Assembly: GCF_964019385.1 (NCBI RefSeq)
Contig: NC_088649.1
Span: 19,038,615-19,102,614 of the forward strand
Reading direction: 5' to 3'
DNA from: Sycon ciliatum
Taxonomy: Eukaryota > Porifera > Calcarea > Leucosolenida > Sycettidae
Length of the DNA: 64,000 nt
This document shows positions 1 to 11,497 of this stretch, one piece after another (position 1 is the stretch's first letter; the number at the start of each line of letters is the position of its first letter). Both the position numbers and the translations under genes were made by a program. The notes beneath the pieces are model-generated. The model was not told where the DNA came from. It searched no databases and saw only the letters and a list, made by a program, of their open reading frames with translations.

Positions 1-505
1 ATGACGGACTGACTCTTGGTAAGATGCGACGTTCCCCAACCCAGCGAAAAATATAGTCACAACATCATGATGAAGGATATATGAAAATTCGTATTGCATG
101 ATAAAATGACATGAGTCATGATGAAAATAATGTAGATCTGTTCTTTCTTCTTTCTTAGATCTTCTGATTAGAACACAAGTTCTCATTTTTCTTGTATTGC
201 TTGCACACCTGCTAAGCTTTGTCTCCACTTGGTGTCCCATGTTTTCTTGAAGTTTGGGAAGGTCTTGGAATCCTTAGTGTCATTGATACCAGCCATTCTG
301 TGACATGTGCACGATGTATGCTTATTTATGGCACATATACATTTCAGATGGGCACCAAAATCTCCATGATGGAAGTTGGATATATAGACATCACTTTGGC
401 ATGAAAAAAGAAATTTCCAAAAATTATGCCTAAGCCACCTTTTAGCTTGGCTCGGCTCATTTTGTAATGTCCGCTTCACTTATACTATTAATCGCATTAT
501 TATTG
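1..505. other. Non-coding, nothing recognised
   Basis: Open frames here are under 100 codons, overlap on both strands and show no recognisable domain or splice pattern. The sequence is AT-rich without an evident repeat until the foldback arm that begins near 506. Confidence 0.5.
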
Positions 506-1227
506 TGGAAAGGAAAAAGACATTATGAATACGAGTTAAGAGTAACTCTCCATCACTGTAACATGATAATTTAAACAGTCAGAAAGTGCAATAACTAGGC
601 ACAAAACTGACAGAGTACTGAGACATTCGACGTCCTGACACCTAGCTTCAGCCCATCTCCGTAGCGCTAACCGACTGCCTTCCAACTTGGAAGTTGACCA
701 AAGAGGGGAAGGCAAGCGCAACAAAAACGAGCAAAAGCTGCAGTCCCAACAGAACAAAGAATGTCGATTGTTACTGGACGATGACGAGACCAGAACGATA
801 TTTGACAAAGCGGTCTAACTACAATTCGAAGCAACAAAGCAGCACACCACCCAACTTGGGTGGGTCATAAATATTAAAGATAAGTAAAGAAATGGGAAGC
901 TTTGCGAAAACGAATTGTACAAGCCGAAAGCCAAACTCCTACAGTACTCCTCATGCATGACATTGTGATGGACTAGTTGAATACAAAACAAGTTGTTTCA
1001 CACGACGTACGTTTCGCCGTATGGTTCGTGACGGCTCATCAGGTGTGCAAATTGAAACTCGGATGTTGAACCATAAATAAATGTAGAAATTATCAGGACG
1101 TCGAATGTCTCAGTACTCAGTGTCAGTTTTGTGCCTAGTTATTGCACTTTCTGACTGTATAAAGTATCATGTTACAGTGATGGAGAGTTACTCTTAACTC
1201 GTATCCATAATGTCTTTTTCCTTTCTA
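506..1227. repeat. Foldback element 1 (inverted repeat, arms about 133 bp)
   Basis: Bases 506-638 reappear reverse-complemented at 1093-1227 with few mismatches. The arms begin with an AAGGAAAAAGACAT-like end and include the block around GACGTCCTGA. The 450-bp centre has no convincing ORF. A shorter inverted pair lies at its inner edge (about 1035-1083 against 1224-1275), so elements appear nested. Same family as the element at 1739-2106. The long arms suggest a non-autonomous DNA transposon; no clear target duplication is seen. Confidence 0.8.
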
Positions 1228-1738
1228 CATTTATTTATGGCTCAACATCCGAGTTTCAAATTGCACACCTGATGAGGCAATCGGAATTGCAGGGACGCAG
1301 GGCATAATGGGAGAGATTCGCAAGCGGCAGGATCGGAGGTGACAACAGCCAAGTCGTCGGGTCAGGGAAACGGTACCTCGGCAATCAAGTGTCACCTGTC
1401 GGGCAGTGCTAGTTGTCGTGAGTGGTATTCCGATGATGTATTCTCTGTTTTTGTTGCGTGGTAGGTCTTTGTTACATCTTGCCGTGTTGGAAGCTTTGTA
1501 CATACGTACGTTAGACCCTGATCTTTGTGTTCAGAAGGAGAATGTGTTGTCTTTGCAGTTGTTTGGCACTGTTCGTCGTGAAGGTGCGAAATAGAGCCCT
1601 TGATCTCTTGATATTTCTCTCTTTTTCTTGTCACTACGTTTTTGTCACTTATTGGATTTGCATGCTGTTTTCTTGATTCTTCACATCTATTTTTTCGTAT
1701 TATTATTATTTGAAACTCGGGTATTGAGCCAATAATAA
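1228..1738. other. Non-coding spacer between foldbacks
   Basis: Contains the second half of a short inverted repeat (1224-1275) that recurs again as a partial copy at about 1708-1745 (GAAACTCGG-containing). ORFs of 62-90 codons overlap on both strands and look fortuitous. No gene is supported. Confidence 0.5.
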
Positions 1739-2106
1739 AGGTAGAAAGGAAAAGGACATATGAAAACGAGTTAAGAGTAACTCTCCACCACTGTAACTAG
1801 ATACTATATACAGTCAGAAAGTGCAACAACTAGGCACAAAATTGACAGAGTACTGAGACATTCGACGTCCTGACACCTAGCTTCAACACATCTTCGTAGC
1901 GCTAACCGACAGCCTTCCAACTTGGAAGGTTGAAGGTTATGGAAAGACCCGGAAGATGTGTTGAAGCTAGGTGTCAGGACGTCGAATGTCTCAGTACTCT
2001 GTCAGTTTTGTGTCTAGTTGTTGCACTTTCTGACTGTATATAGTATCTAGTTACAGTGGTGGAGAGTTACTCTTAACTCGTTTTCATATGTCCTTTTCCT
2101 TTCTAC
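1739..2106. repeat. Foldback element 2 (near-perfect hairpin)
   Basis: Arms 1739-1895 and 1952-2106 are reverse complements over about 155 bp, separated by a 56-bp loop that carries its own small palindrome CCTTCCAACTTGGAAGG (1914-1930). The arms match those of foldback 1, but the internal sequence is almost gone, so this looks like the minimal form of the same family. Confidence 0.85.
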
Positions 2107-2550
2107 TATTATTATTAATTTTTTTATGGGTACAAACTGGTTTATTATGTACTGTTATGAGATGAAATAAAACAGGAAAGGGCACAGGCCCTGATACGTG
2201 CAAGGGATGGCAATCAACCTTGCACATGAATTGAGCATGTGTTCTAAATGCATGTAAATGTAAATGCAAAACAATAAAAAACAATAAACACAAACAATGA
2301 GCAATAACCTCAGGACTGGGCACAAGTCCTAAACCAGTAAAAGGTGCAAGAGATAATAATCAACCTTGCGAGTTCGAGTCAAAGCATGCGGACTCACAAC
2401 AAAATGGCATCAATGTGAGCAAAGAGGAAGAAGAGAAAGGAAACAGCAAAACAAAAAGCAAAGACGGAGGATAAACAGCAACAGAACCAAAACTGGCAAA
2501 CAAACCTGTGACATCATCATGCACAGACACAAAAGACAAATTGAACCGAG
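2107..2550. other. Probable 3' tail of the adjacent minus-strand LINE
   Basis: Lies just past the C-terminal coding end of the LINE at 2551-5000. Two related blocks of about 45 bp, near 2180-2220 and 2310-2375, share GGGCACA.G.CCT, GTGCAAG and AATCAACCTTGC. No coding potential is seen. The assignment as LINE 3' UTR is by position only. Confidence 0.35.
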
Positions 2551-5000
2551 TCAAACTGGCATGAGCGACTCATGCTGCAGGACATTGCTGGGGTGATGGC
2601 TGAAATTCACCTTCCTTTGACTACCACGCAACAGCATGATGGAGTCACGGACTAGAGTGAAGCCAAGCTCACAGCGGATCCGTCCCATGAGGACGCTGTA
2701 CGAGTCTCCGGTTGCCGCTGCCAGGCGAATGGCGAGACATTTCAACACATTCCGGGCCTCACCGCCAGCTCCCCCGACAGAGGAGAACACCAATGGAGAG
2801 AAGCTGCCCCTCTCCACCCGCCGGATCCGCTCACCATAAGCCGCTTCCTTCTGCTCCTCATGCCATCTGTAGGTCGCAGAGAGAGACTTAGTCATGTAAG
2901 AGGACGCGCAGGGATAGAAAACCCTTATGTCAAAAATGCATCCTCTTACATGGACCAGAGGCCCCTCCCCTTGACGTCCAGTCTGGCCTGAGGGTCAGTG
3001 TTGGCGGCCCTTGGAAGAGCTTCACCAGCAAGGGGTTGAAGAACAGGCTCTGTCTCCATGGCATTGCAAACTCTGCCAAGAAGGCTGGCAATGCAGTCCC
3101 GGACATGATTGTGGCGGATGATTCGGAAGCCTCCACGTCTGCATATCATGGCATGGTCGGTGGTGAAAGGTACACCACACAAGCAGGTGTCAGGGATACC
3201 AAGAACAGGCCACCCGTAGCGTGCAGCAAGAGCATAGTGAAATGACCTCCTGTCGAGGCTGAAGCCACGCGCAGCGATGGGCAGGCACAACAGCCACGAA
3301 CTGGCACCAGGTTCGCAACTAGCTTCCAAGGAGCGCTGCTCATGGTCGTAGAGGTCTGACCTGATGGTGGCAATAGTGTCGGACCACAGGGTACGGAGTT
3401 TGGCACGGCCCTGGAGCTTACCATCGCGCACGGTGTCCTTGTCAGTGGCCAGCAGTAGGGACTGGTGCATGATGTTGGCCTGGAGCTTACTGGTGACTGC
3501 TACTGATGTGGCGTGATGGAGTGGAGCGATAGACAGGGGGGGGACAGCAAACCAAGACCTCCAAGGCGAGGGGGCAGCGACAGCAGCTGGCGCAGTGGGG
3601 GAGATGGAGGAGCAACGCCTGTAACAGCTGGGATGAACTTCTGGGCGATGACAGACTACAGAGCTTCAAAGTCAGCAATGTCATCAAGTGTGGTTCGCAT
3701 AGCATACGTTCACATATGACGCAGACCGTGTGCAAACGCGGCGGGGGCAGACTGGGGATCAGTCTTTGCAAACTCTGTGAGCACTGTAAGCTGGCTGCAC
3801 CATTCCTCCAGTCTAGCTGAGAAATGCCGTCGCTGGAACTCCTCTGTGCCGATGGCAGCGCCGACGTATGGCCGACCCTTTGCAGTGATCTTAATGTCTG
3901 TGCCGGAAAAGATCTCCCGGGCCTCTGGCAAGCTAGATGGCTTCACCACTAGCCATATCATGGCAGTATTCGGGTGATACCCAAAGTGAGGGCCAAGCTC
4001 TGTGAGTAAGTTCCACCAGTGGCTCACAGCACGCAATTTACCACCTGCTGCAGAATCGTCAGCATACCATTATCTGGTGAACACGACTGGTAGAGGCATC
4101 CAGAGCAGCCAACAGCTGAACAAGGGCGACGGCATAGATTGGCATGGCCAGAGGGTCCCCCTGTGTAGTTCCCTCCAGAGACAAGACCACCTCACCATGC
4201 ACAAACAACTTAGCTGCTCTGCGGTAGAAGTAACAGCGACAGAGGCAGCAGGGCATATGATGCGGATGTTGGGGAGCATCACTTGCCGGTTGAGTGCATT
4301 AAATGCGTTAGACGCATCGACGAGGAGAATTCCTTGACAGTCATCATTGCGGTAGAGGTCCGCCATGGCATGGATTGCGGCTTCTGCACCTGCCTCCTGG
4401 CCAGCACACACTTGGAGAGCACCAGCACTTTCCCGGATGTCTTGCTTGATGACGGCAAGAATGGCCTTGGCGATAAAGCGTCTAAGAACTTCACCGATGC
4501 CAATGGGCCTCACCCCAGTGTTCTTATCCAAGGGTATTAATCGGCCAGCTACAAGAGCTGAAATACCATCTGGATCTACATACTCCGTGGCAAGACGGCG
4601 GGTGGTTGGCGGCAACGGCTGCACACAGATTGGAAGAGGCACCGCCGAACGAGCAGCACATTCGTCGCCAGGCAGTCGAGTCGAGGCCGGACACACCAGC
4701 AGCACCAGTCAGACGGAGTGCTATGTTCTTGATGAAGCTGGCATCGATGCTGGCAAACTGCACTGCTTGAAGCTGCGCAATTGGGCCCTGCAATAGCACA
4801 TCTGCATCTGGGATGGGGCAGGCAGGTGGGTGCTTTTCCTTGAGCGCATATAAGGTGGTACGGCCATCACCGCAGTCAGCATTTAGGGGCAAAACACCTT
4901 CCTTCCCTTGGTTGGACAGGCAGCGGAGAGCACCCTTCACGTTGCCAAGTAGCATTAACCTGGTGAAGCCTTTGCGTGCTGAATCATCACCAGCATTCTT
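2551..5000 (-). pseudogene. LINE reverse transcriptase with CCHC/endonuclease-like C-terminus, frameshifted
   Basis: A non-LTR retrotransposon ORF reading from about 5000 down to 2551. In order: an N-terminal segment (LMLLGNVKGALRCL, near 4955); RT motifs RPIGIGEVLRR and LLVDASNAFNALNR (about 4300-4510); QGDPLAMPIYA (about 4140-4180); the catalytic YADD (4055-4066); a segment with KGRPYVGAAIGTEEF (about 3830-3900); a CxC..H..C cluster followed by RHN (about 3090-3190); and ARLDVKGRG plus FDIRVF (about 2920-2990), which resembles the PD-(D/E)XK restriction-like nuclease of some LINEs. The C-terminus ends in HGSF/RGSFSPLVF-type sequence seen in related invertebrate elements. At least four frame changes separate these pieces, one directly before YADD. 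No APE domain belongs to it. It interrupts the APE-type LINE upstream, with the junction near 4990-5020. The family name is not certain. Confidence 0.8.
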
Positions 5001-6140
5001 GCTACGTGCTGAGGGACAACAACGGAGCGTTTCCAGATGGATGGAAAAACACCAGATGAGAAGGACAGATTAAAAATTAGACTCAATGGATCGCAGATTG
5101 ACGGACCCAGGATCTTTAGTAGTTCGTTTGTGATACCATCCAGGCCAGCTGCCTTGCGCAGCTTGAGGTGTTTGATGTACTTAGCTCGCAGGGCTGGTGC
5201 CAGCCAGGGAGGCTGGGAAAGTTGGGGGCGATTGGATGGCTGTCGGATGCGGCGCAAAGGAACGTACAACGATATTGTGTTCATCAGTATATGGGTGAGT
5301 AAGTCCACTGAATGGGATGGGGTGCCAAGAGGAATCTGGAGCTCGCTGAACCATTCGATAGTCGATAAGCACTGGCCAACGAGGGACCACTCTTCGCAGG
5401 CTCTGAGGGATGTATCGCATGAAGAAAAGTTGAACTGACTTGGTTCGTCAGGGATGGCAACACTTTGTGTGTCTCGCTGACCTTGTAATTGGAGTCTGGA
5501 GAGGACAATGTAGTGGTCGGAGTTATCCAGCGTTGCGGCAGTTGAGAGGTTAGAAAGAAGTAGTGGGTGGTTGGTTATAACCAGGTCTAGCGCACTGGCA
5601 TGTGTTGGGAGTAATGTGTGGGAAAGGTTACGTGCTGGGATAGGGAGAGCATTTGAAGCAGACAAAGCAGTTGATGACCAACCACATGTGTGGTTGATCC
5701 ATACCATTCCGAGCAACGAGCGATGAAGTCCCCAGAGACGAGAAGCATGGAGTCGGGCATAGATAAGCGTTGCAAGATGGATTGAAATGGAGTAAAGAAA
5801 TTATTGGTTTGGCGGTGTGTCAATGATGGCGGCCTATACACCGATCCTAAATAGAGTTTGGTGAGCTGAGAGTTGGAATGTAGGGTAAGTTCAACCCACG
5901 TTGCCTCCAGATCGGGAAGGTATAGGTCAGTCCGGTGACGGACTTTAGTAAATATTCCAGTGCGGGCTAAAATAGCAACCCCACCGTAGCGCCGTAAATC
6001 ATTCCTGTTGTGCCGGTTTCCCTGAGTTTGCCGGTCCCTGCGGTAACAGTCATAGCCAGGAACTGTGGGAGGCTGGCTTGCGGATAGCCATGTTTCTGTG
6101 AGACAGACAACTAGGGGGTTGTATGTCATAAGAAAATCCG
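4990..6140 (-). pseudogene. APE-type LINE: endonuclease and start of RT, truncated
   Basis: On the minus strand an exonuclease-endonuclease-phosphatase domain reads from 6129 with CLTETWLS, GGVAILARTG, YLGSVYRPP and SGDF followed by SEWYG. This is the target-cleaving nuclease of Jockey/CR1-like elements. It continues in another frame (about 5716-4955) into the RT N-terminus with KAAGLDGITNELLK, FNLSFSSGVFPSIWK and VVVP. The RT then stops abruptly where the second LINE starts, so motifs A-E are missing. At least one frame change separates the nuclease from the RT part. Confidence 0.8.
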
Positions 6141-6330
6141 CGAGATCAGCCAGTTTTTTTTTTTATGAAGCGAGCATTTATTGTGGCCACAGAGTAGTCG
6201 AATAGAGCAGCATTTGCGTGTGAAGTTGTGTGTGTGGTTGTGGGTGCAGGACGGAAAGGTGGAGCCAATGGGTTGAGTGTTAAACTCCGTGTTTCTCGTC
6301 TGTTGAGTAGCGACGCTGGTCTACACTGCC

Positions 6331-7281
6331 TTAAGTGCGATCATCATCGGATTTGAATTTCCAGGGTCGGGCAGAGACGTTTGACGGCCAGAAGCTGGGT
6401 TTGCTGACTGTATCCGCGTCCTTTGCGTCTATCAGCACATGTGCAAAAGCGGTGCCAAAGTATTTGGATTCTGAAATGTTGCATGATACAACCTCAACGT
6501 CCCGATCCCTGCACCAATGTACGATTCCATTTGCGTGGCAGCCAGGGTTAATCCCTCCCACATATAGAGCTGCATATTTGGCGGGCTGGACGCCACAGAG
6601 CTACGACTTCCCTGGTGCAGGGGCGGTTTTTTTGTAGCTGGAGGTGATAGTGGACCCAAGTGCGGGTTCTGTACTCTTCCCCTAGCTCTGCAGGGGTGCT
6701 GGCGCCAAGTGAAAGTGGGCCCTGTCGCGTTCCTGTTGAGTACGGGCACGATATTCGCGCCTGGTTTCATGTTGTTGCCAGTCTGAATCAAGTTGGGGGT
6801 TTGGCCGCGCAGGCATGGTCTGCTGCTGATCCGGTGCACCCATGACTTTTCTGGTTGAATTTGCGTAAGGGTCCATAGTGCTGTACGGTGCAACATGTGC
6901 ATTTAGCGAGCGTGTGTCTCCTGTATGCGTCCATTGTAGTTGAGGGCAGGTTGATGGGCGGGCAGTAGCTGCATACGATTGCTTTCTGGATTTCTGCAAT
7001 TCACCTTATTCGCTTTTGATACAGATTTCTTCGGCTTTCAATGAATTAAATGATGATACTTCCGTGGTCAGGTGAAGAATTTGGTCGGTAAGACTTGCAA
7101 AGACATCGACTTGGCACTTACTGGCGGAAGTCCAGGAGGATCCGATGCCGGCATTCCGAAGCGCGCAGACCATTTCTGGCCTTGCAAATCCATCACAGCC
7201 ATTGATACCGTGTTTTCGACCAAGCTCTTTAAGCTGGTCATAACCAAGTAGGGCAAGATCCATATCAGCATTTAGAGCCAT
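6331..7281 (-). pseudogene. ORF1 of the APE-type LINE, broken
   Basis: The N-terminal part (7281-7006) contains YDQLKELGRKHGINGCDG, reminiscent of a SAP-like nucleic-acid-binding helix pair, then LTDQILHLTTE. A Q/R-rich linker follows in another frame (6999-6682). The C-terminal part (6561-6331) has VEVVSCNISESKYFGTAF and PSFWPSNVSARPWKF, a pattern common in ORF1 of CR1-like elements of cnidarians and sponges. Position and strand fit ORF1 ahead of the APE/RT ORF. At least two frame changes are present. Function is inferred: an RNA-binding chaperone of the retrotransposon RNP. Confidence 0.6.
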
Positions 7282-7290
7282 TACCAGGGT

Positions 7291-7481
7291 TGAAAGACCC
7301 CGCGGCCAGGTGCGGGTTTGGGACTACTTCTACAAAAGGATGCAGAGCTCTCAAAACTGCATCCGCATCCTACAACTACAGGATAACATCCAATTTTTTT
7401 AAAACATGACCCAGTAATACCATGACAACACATGACCCAGTGGTATCATGACAACACATTGTTGTAAATGTATGAAAAAAT
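7291..7481. other. Short non-coding stretch with direct repeats
   Basis: ACATGACCCAGT and TATCATGACAACACAT-like words are repeated directly between about 7404 and 7457. No ORF of note. Confidence 0.5.
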
Positions 7482-7517
7482 ACATGTGTAGGGGAGTATG
7501 CACTCCCCTACACATGT
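7482..7517. repeat. Perfect 16-bp-arm palindrome
   Basis: ACATGTGTAGGGGAGT (7482-7497) and its reverse complement (7502-7517) flank a 4-base loop. Derivatives of the right arm (CACTCCCCTACACA) recur at once at about 7523 and 7547, forming an irregular 25-27 bp tandem up to about 7570. Confidence 0.85.
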
Positions 7518-7575
7518 TCATGCACTTCCCTACACATACGCACGCACTCCCCTACACACATTCATGCCCGCCCTG

Positions 7576-7858
7576 CTGACCCCGTTTCCCGCTCACCCTG
7601 TCTTGCTTAATGCATGCACGCCTTTTCCCGCTCACCCTGTCTGGTTTGATGCATGCACGCCTTTTCCCGCTCACCCTCTCTCGCTTAATGAATGCACCCA
7701 TTTTCCCGCTCACCCTGTCTCGCTTAATGCATGCACGCCTTTTCCCGCTCACCCTGTCTCGCTTAATGCATGCACCCCTTTTCCCGCTCACCCTGTCTCG
7801 CTTAAAGCATGCACCTCTTTTCCCGCTCACCCTGTCTAGCTTAATGCATGTACCCCTT
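7576..7858 (+). repeat. 39-bp minisatellite, about 7 units (copy 1)
   Basis: Unit of 39 bp containing CGCTTAATGCATGCACGC followed by CTTTTCCCGCTCACCCTGT. Because 39 is a multiple of three, the array is open in several frames (for example a 13-residue SRLMHARLFPLTL repeat), which is a by-product. Each unit carries a TTAA. A second array of the same unit lies at 19869-20088 ahead of long-unit copy 2; it is absent ahead of copy 3. Confidence 0.9.
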
Positions 7859-9539
7859 TTTTCCCTCCATAGCTTTAGTTATACCGAGAAGGCTGCGCTT
7901 GCGCAGGGTGTGGTTCTCTCAATGGCAGTGTTGCAATGTGGTGAAGTGAAAATATTCAAATTTGTTTATTTCTAGAAAACATGGAACACTTTTCACGAGA
8001 CATGTCCTGGGTGGTAGTGGACACAGTTAACTGTCCTGCAGTGCATGGTTCAGAAAAATAGACGCCGTAAATGGTTCCCGCTATGGCCCTTGAAGTTTGG
8101 CTATCTTAGCGATGCAATTTAGTGATATTTGGAGATGATGGCCATTGCTTTCCTGGATGTAGACATGGCTCTATGTGGTGGTGATGTGAAGACTACTCAG
8201 GTGAGGTAATGTTGGCATGGTGGTGGTTTGTTCTGAGCTCAATCGTGTACGCTGTAACAGCTCTCGTTTTTGGACCCAATATTCAGTCGTATTTGGGCCC
8301 ATTTCGAGGTGGTCCCCAGTTCCAAGGTGTCCGTCAGTTATGCAACGAGTCCTTTTGCATGGTTGTTGTAGACCCCAAAGGAAACCTACTTGCAAAATTT
8401 GAGCGAAATCGGAGATATGGCCCAGTCCAGCTTTTCTGGATTTCTCAGACATGCTCTCTTAAAGGGGAACTACACCCAAAAATCAAAACTTCATGGTCCG
8501 TAGAGTTTGGGACGCTGAGTCGAATGGTGAAGGTCCCACTTCGATCCGACCAAGCGTTCCTGAGATATTATATCAGTTTGCAATTGTCCTTTTCGGGTCC
8601 GTGCCGTGACGTCACAAATCCGTGACGTCATTGAGACTTGGTGATCCTTTGGCCAGATCCAGAAACACTGGGATTTCGCATCTTCTTTCTGTTTGTCCAT
8701 GGAAGAAGAGGGTATTTGTGTCATCGTGGCTTCCGGCTGTTTTGTTGGCTACAATAATCTTACTGGTAACCCCCCTGGGATGAACCTGCACCAATTTCCG
8801 AAGGATTGTGCTTGGCACAGGCCGAGCAGTGCACTATAGCAGCTATCTAGCGACATATTATTATTTGCTTGACAATTTCGGGACTACAATGTTAATCCTT
8901 CGCGTGTGTTCCAGCCATTTGGCAGAGGAGGATTTTCAGGAGGAATATTATGCACTCATCCGATGCGGACGATGGTGGATGAAACTGTGGTGTGTCCTTT
9001 TTTCGCACGCCACACTGTGAAGCGTCAGTCAAAAAGCGGAGGTGAGTGCAATATTTCAAAAACACTAGCTACTGTATGTAGTTCTTTCTTTTCCAAAGCA
9101 TTTGTAGAATTGTTTTGGACTACATCACTACCAAATGTGAAGCTTTCCGAAACCGGCTTGATGAGGAGGACGGCAGTAGATCTGTTTACCTAGGCTATAC
9201 TGCGTGCGATCGATGAACCTGTCTGCGATTGCTGTTCTTGATTTTACAGGAAGAAGATCAAGAGCGGCTGGACCATCGGTCGCAGTGACTCACTGTTGAG
9301 CTACGACCACTGCCACCGCCCAAAGGTTATAGGAAGGACTGTTTGCAGCGCCAGCGCCTCTAGCTGGAATGTTTTTTCCTGTATGAACACACAGTATGTA
9401 CTGCTGATAAGCTACATCACGCAATGACCCGCAGTTCAAGGAGAGAAGATAGTCCACATACCGGCAACAGTGCACACCTATTCAGAAACTCGTTGCGTTT
9501 TCTCAGTATGGCCATATGGATGCAGATGAGAGCCAGACA

Positions 9540-10135
9540 TTATTATTATTGTGTGTATGCGTGCACGCGCGTGAGCGCGCGCACGCGCGTGAGTGCGCGC
9601 ACGAGCGTGAGTGTGTGCGTGCGCGCGCCCGTGCGTGAGTGTGCGCGCACGTGAGTGTGTTTGCGCGCACGCGAGTGAGAGACAGACATTATTATTATTG
9701 TGTGTGTGCGTGCACGCACGTGAGTGTGTGTGTGCGCACGCACGCACGCGCGTGAGTGTGTGTGTGCGCGCGCAGGCGCACACATGCGTGTGCTTTTGTG
9801 TAACGTAATATAACATTCCAAAGATATTCACGTCATCTATTCTGTGTTCTCCTTTTTGTCATCCTCTCCCCCTTGCCGGAGGGACATGGAATGACAAGTA
9901 GTAGATACATTGCCGTTAGTGATCCTGAGGGATGTGTGGGTATGCAACCAAGTGCATGAGTGCGCGCATGTGTGCGTGCACGAGCATGTGCACAGGCACT
10001 TGTATGCTTATGCAGTCGTGTGCGCACGCACTTGTGAAATTGCGTGTCTGCGTGCGCGAGCATGTGTGACTACTATACTATGTGCCCACCAAGGTGAGCA
10101 CATGTGCGTGCGTGTGTGGGGGGCGCAGGCGGATA
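9540..10135. repeat. Alternating purine-pyrimidine GT/GC tracts
   Basis: About 9550-9790 and 9950-10135 are nearly pure alternations of TG, CG and CA with two copies of an (ATT)n-TGTGTGYGTGCACG block (9540 and 9688). Such sequence favours Z-DNA. ORFs read across it on both strands are compositional. Confidence 0.8.
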
Positions 10136-10577
10136 TGTGCACACATTTTAGAATGATAATCAAGAAGGACAGAGCTGTTCCGGTAATGCATTCATGAGAC
10201 ACCACAGTAGGGCAAAACGCACTCAATATGCTACTGTGTTGGTACACAGCTACGTGAAATACAAGAGAACGTCTCAGCTTTCTGCAAAGACTAAGTGATA
10301 ATGCAAAAGGTGAGAATGTATTTCGCCACAATACGAATTGAGGTGCAGTCCACTTATGTGAAATAAAGTACAAGTGAACCGATACACATTGCACGACTTG
10401 TACGGAGATAATGCTAGCCATGTTACGCAGCAAACTCCATGTACAGGAGTACGAGTGAGGAGACTATTGATCTGAGTACTGTCCGAATACAAAATTTCAC
10501 ACAATTTACGATATGAAGAGAACGATTCGATTTGTGAGCATTACGTAGGACTATACTGTGAAAACACTTACGGATTG

Positions 10578-10874
10578 TCAGGCTTGTCTGAGCTGCTTTG
10601 GCTCCCGCTTCATTTCGAAATAGCCAAGCCAACCGGTTGCCAGATGTTGCTGATGGAGAGCGACTTCTCCAATTGCAGTAATTTCTGCTTCATCCACATT
10701 TACAGCCCGAATGGAAGCCACCGCTTGCGCTGCCATATCCTTTCCTGAAAATTTCGGCTCATGCCCGAAGCCAAACATTTTCAGCTCAGGCTCTGAGCTT
10801 TCAAGCTCGTCTGATACGTCGGAATCGCTGATGGTGAGGACGTCTTTGTCAGAACTATTCCTTTCACATACCAA
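10578..10874 (-). CDS. Acidic ORF inside the TTAA element, possible transposon exon
   Basis: A 98-codon open frame with a Ser/Asp/Glu-rich N-terminal half (SDSDVSDELESSEPEL) followed by MFGFGHEPKFSG. Acidic starts leading into a short aromatic/EP motif occur at the beginning of many invertebrate transposon-encoded proteins. It lies near the right terminus and is oriented inward. It could be the first exon of the parental element's protein, or chance. No catalytic domain is visible. Confidence 0.3.
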   Translation of the reverse strand: MVCERNSSDKDVLTISDSDVSDELESSEPELKMFGFGHEPKFSGKDMAAQAVASIRAVNVDEAEITAIGEVALHQQHLATGWLGYFEMKREPKQLRQA

Positions 10875-11497
10875 AATACCTGTACTTCTGAGCTTGGCCC
10901 AAGCAAGCGAGTCTCAATGACGTAGAAGGGCGTGTTGGGGGTGTGTCGCGGCCGCATGACGTCATGGCGCGTCCCCCGAAAGTACAATTTGAACCGAAGA
11001 TATCTCAGGAACGCTTGGTCGGATCGAAGTGGGACCTTCACCATTCGACTCAGCGTCCAAAACTCTACGGACCATTGAGTTTTGATTTTTGGGTGTAGTT
11101 CCCCTTTAAGCGCGTAATATTATTGCGATATTAAAATTGTTGCCTCCTTGCCGAATATCAGAAATTCTTACCACTGTTTCTTAGTAGGGCTGAAACGATA
11201 TGATCGATTCACCGTTTGCTAATCGCTAAGGAAATTATCGTTATATCGTTAGCTGTCACTAACGATATAACAATACCACTGAACAATGTACATGTAGGTG
11301 CACGTGTGTGAGGTGCCAGAACGCGATTAATTAACAGTGCTGTGAGTGCTGCAGCACTGTGCTACTGCGTGTACGGGGTCCAAACCGCGCTGTGCACTAG
11401 CATGGCACATGTCCAGTACTACATTGTACACTGGTGGTAGACAGTTACTGTAGAATTCGTGCGTACACTGATCCAGCAAGCGCGCGGACTACATCAT

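Larger units (their letters stand above)
8463..11105. mobile_element. 2.64-kb TTAA-duplicating transposon
   Basis: Termini AGGGGAACTACACCCAAAAA and its reverse complement, with inverted similarity continuing more than 100 bp inward. TTAA flanks both ends (8459-8462, 11106-11109). The uninterrupted site with one TTAA is present at 20632-20635 and 33536-33539. The RR-type terminus with TTAA recalls Kolobok rather than piggyBac (which starts CCC), but I cannot confirm a transposase. The interior holds a Z-DNA-prone GT/GC tract and a short acidic minus-strand ORF. Confidence 0.9.

Noticed and set aside
7498-7975. Secreted repeat protein from the 39-bp units
   Set aside because: Open in several frames because the unit is a multiple of three; no conserved start or signal between the two arrays.
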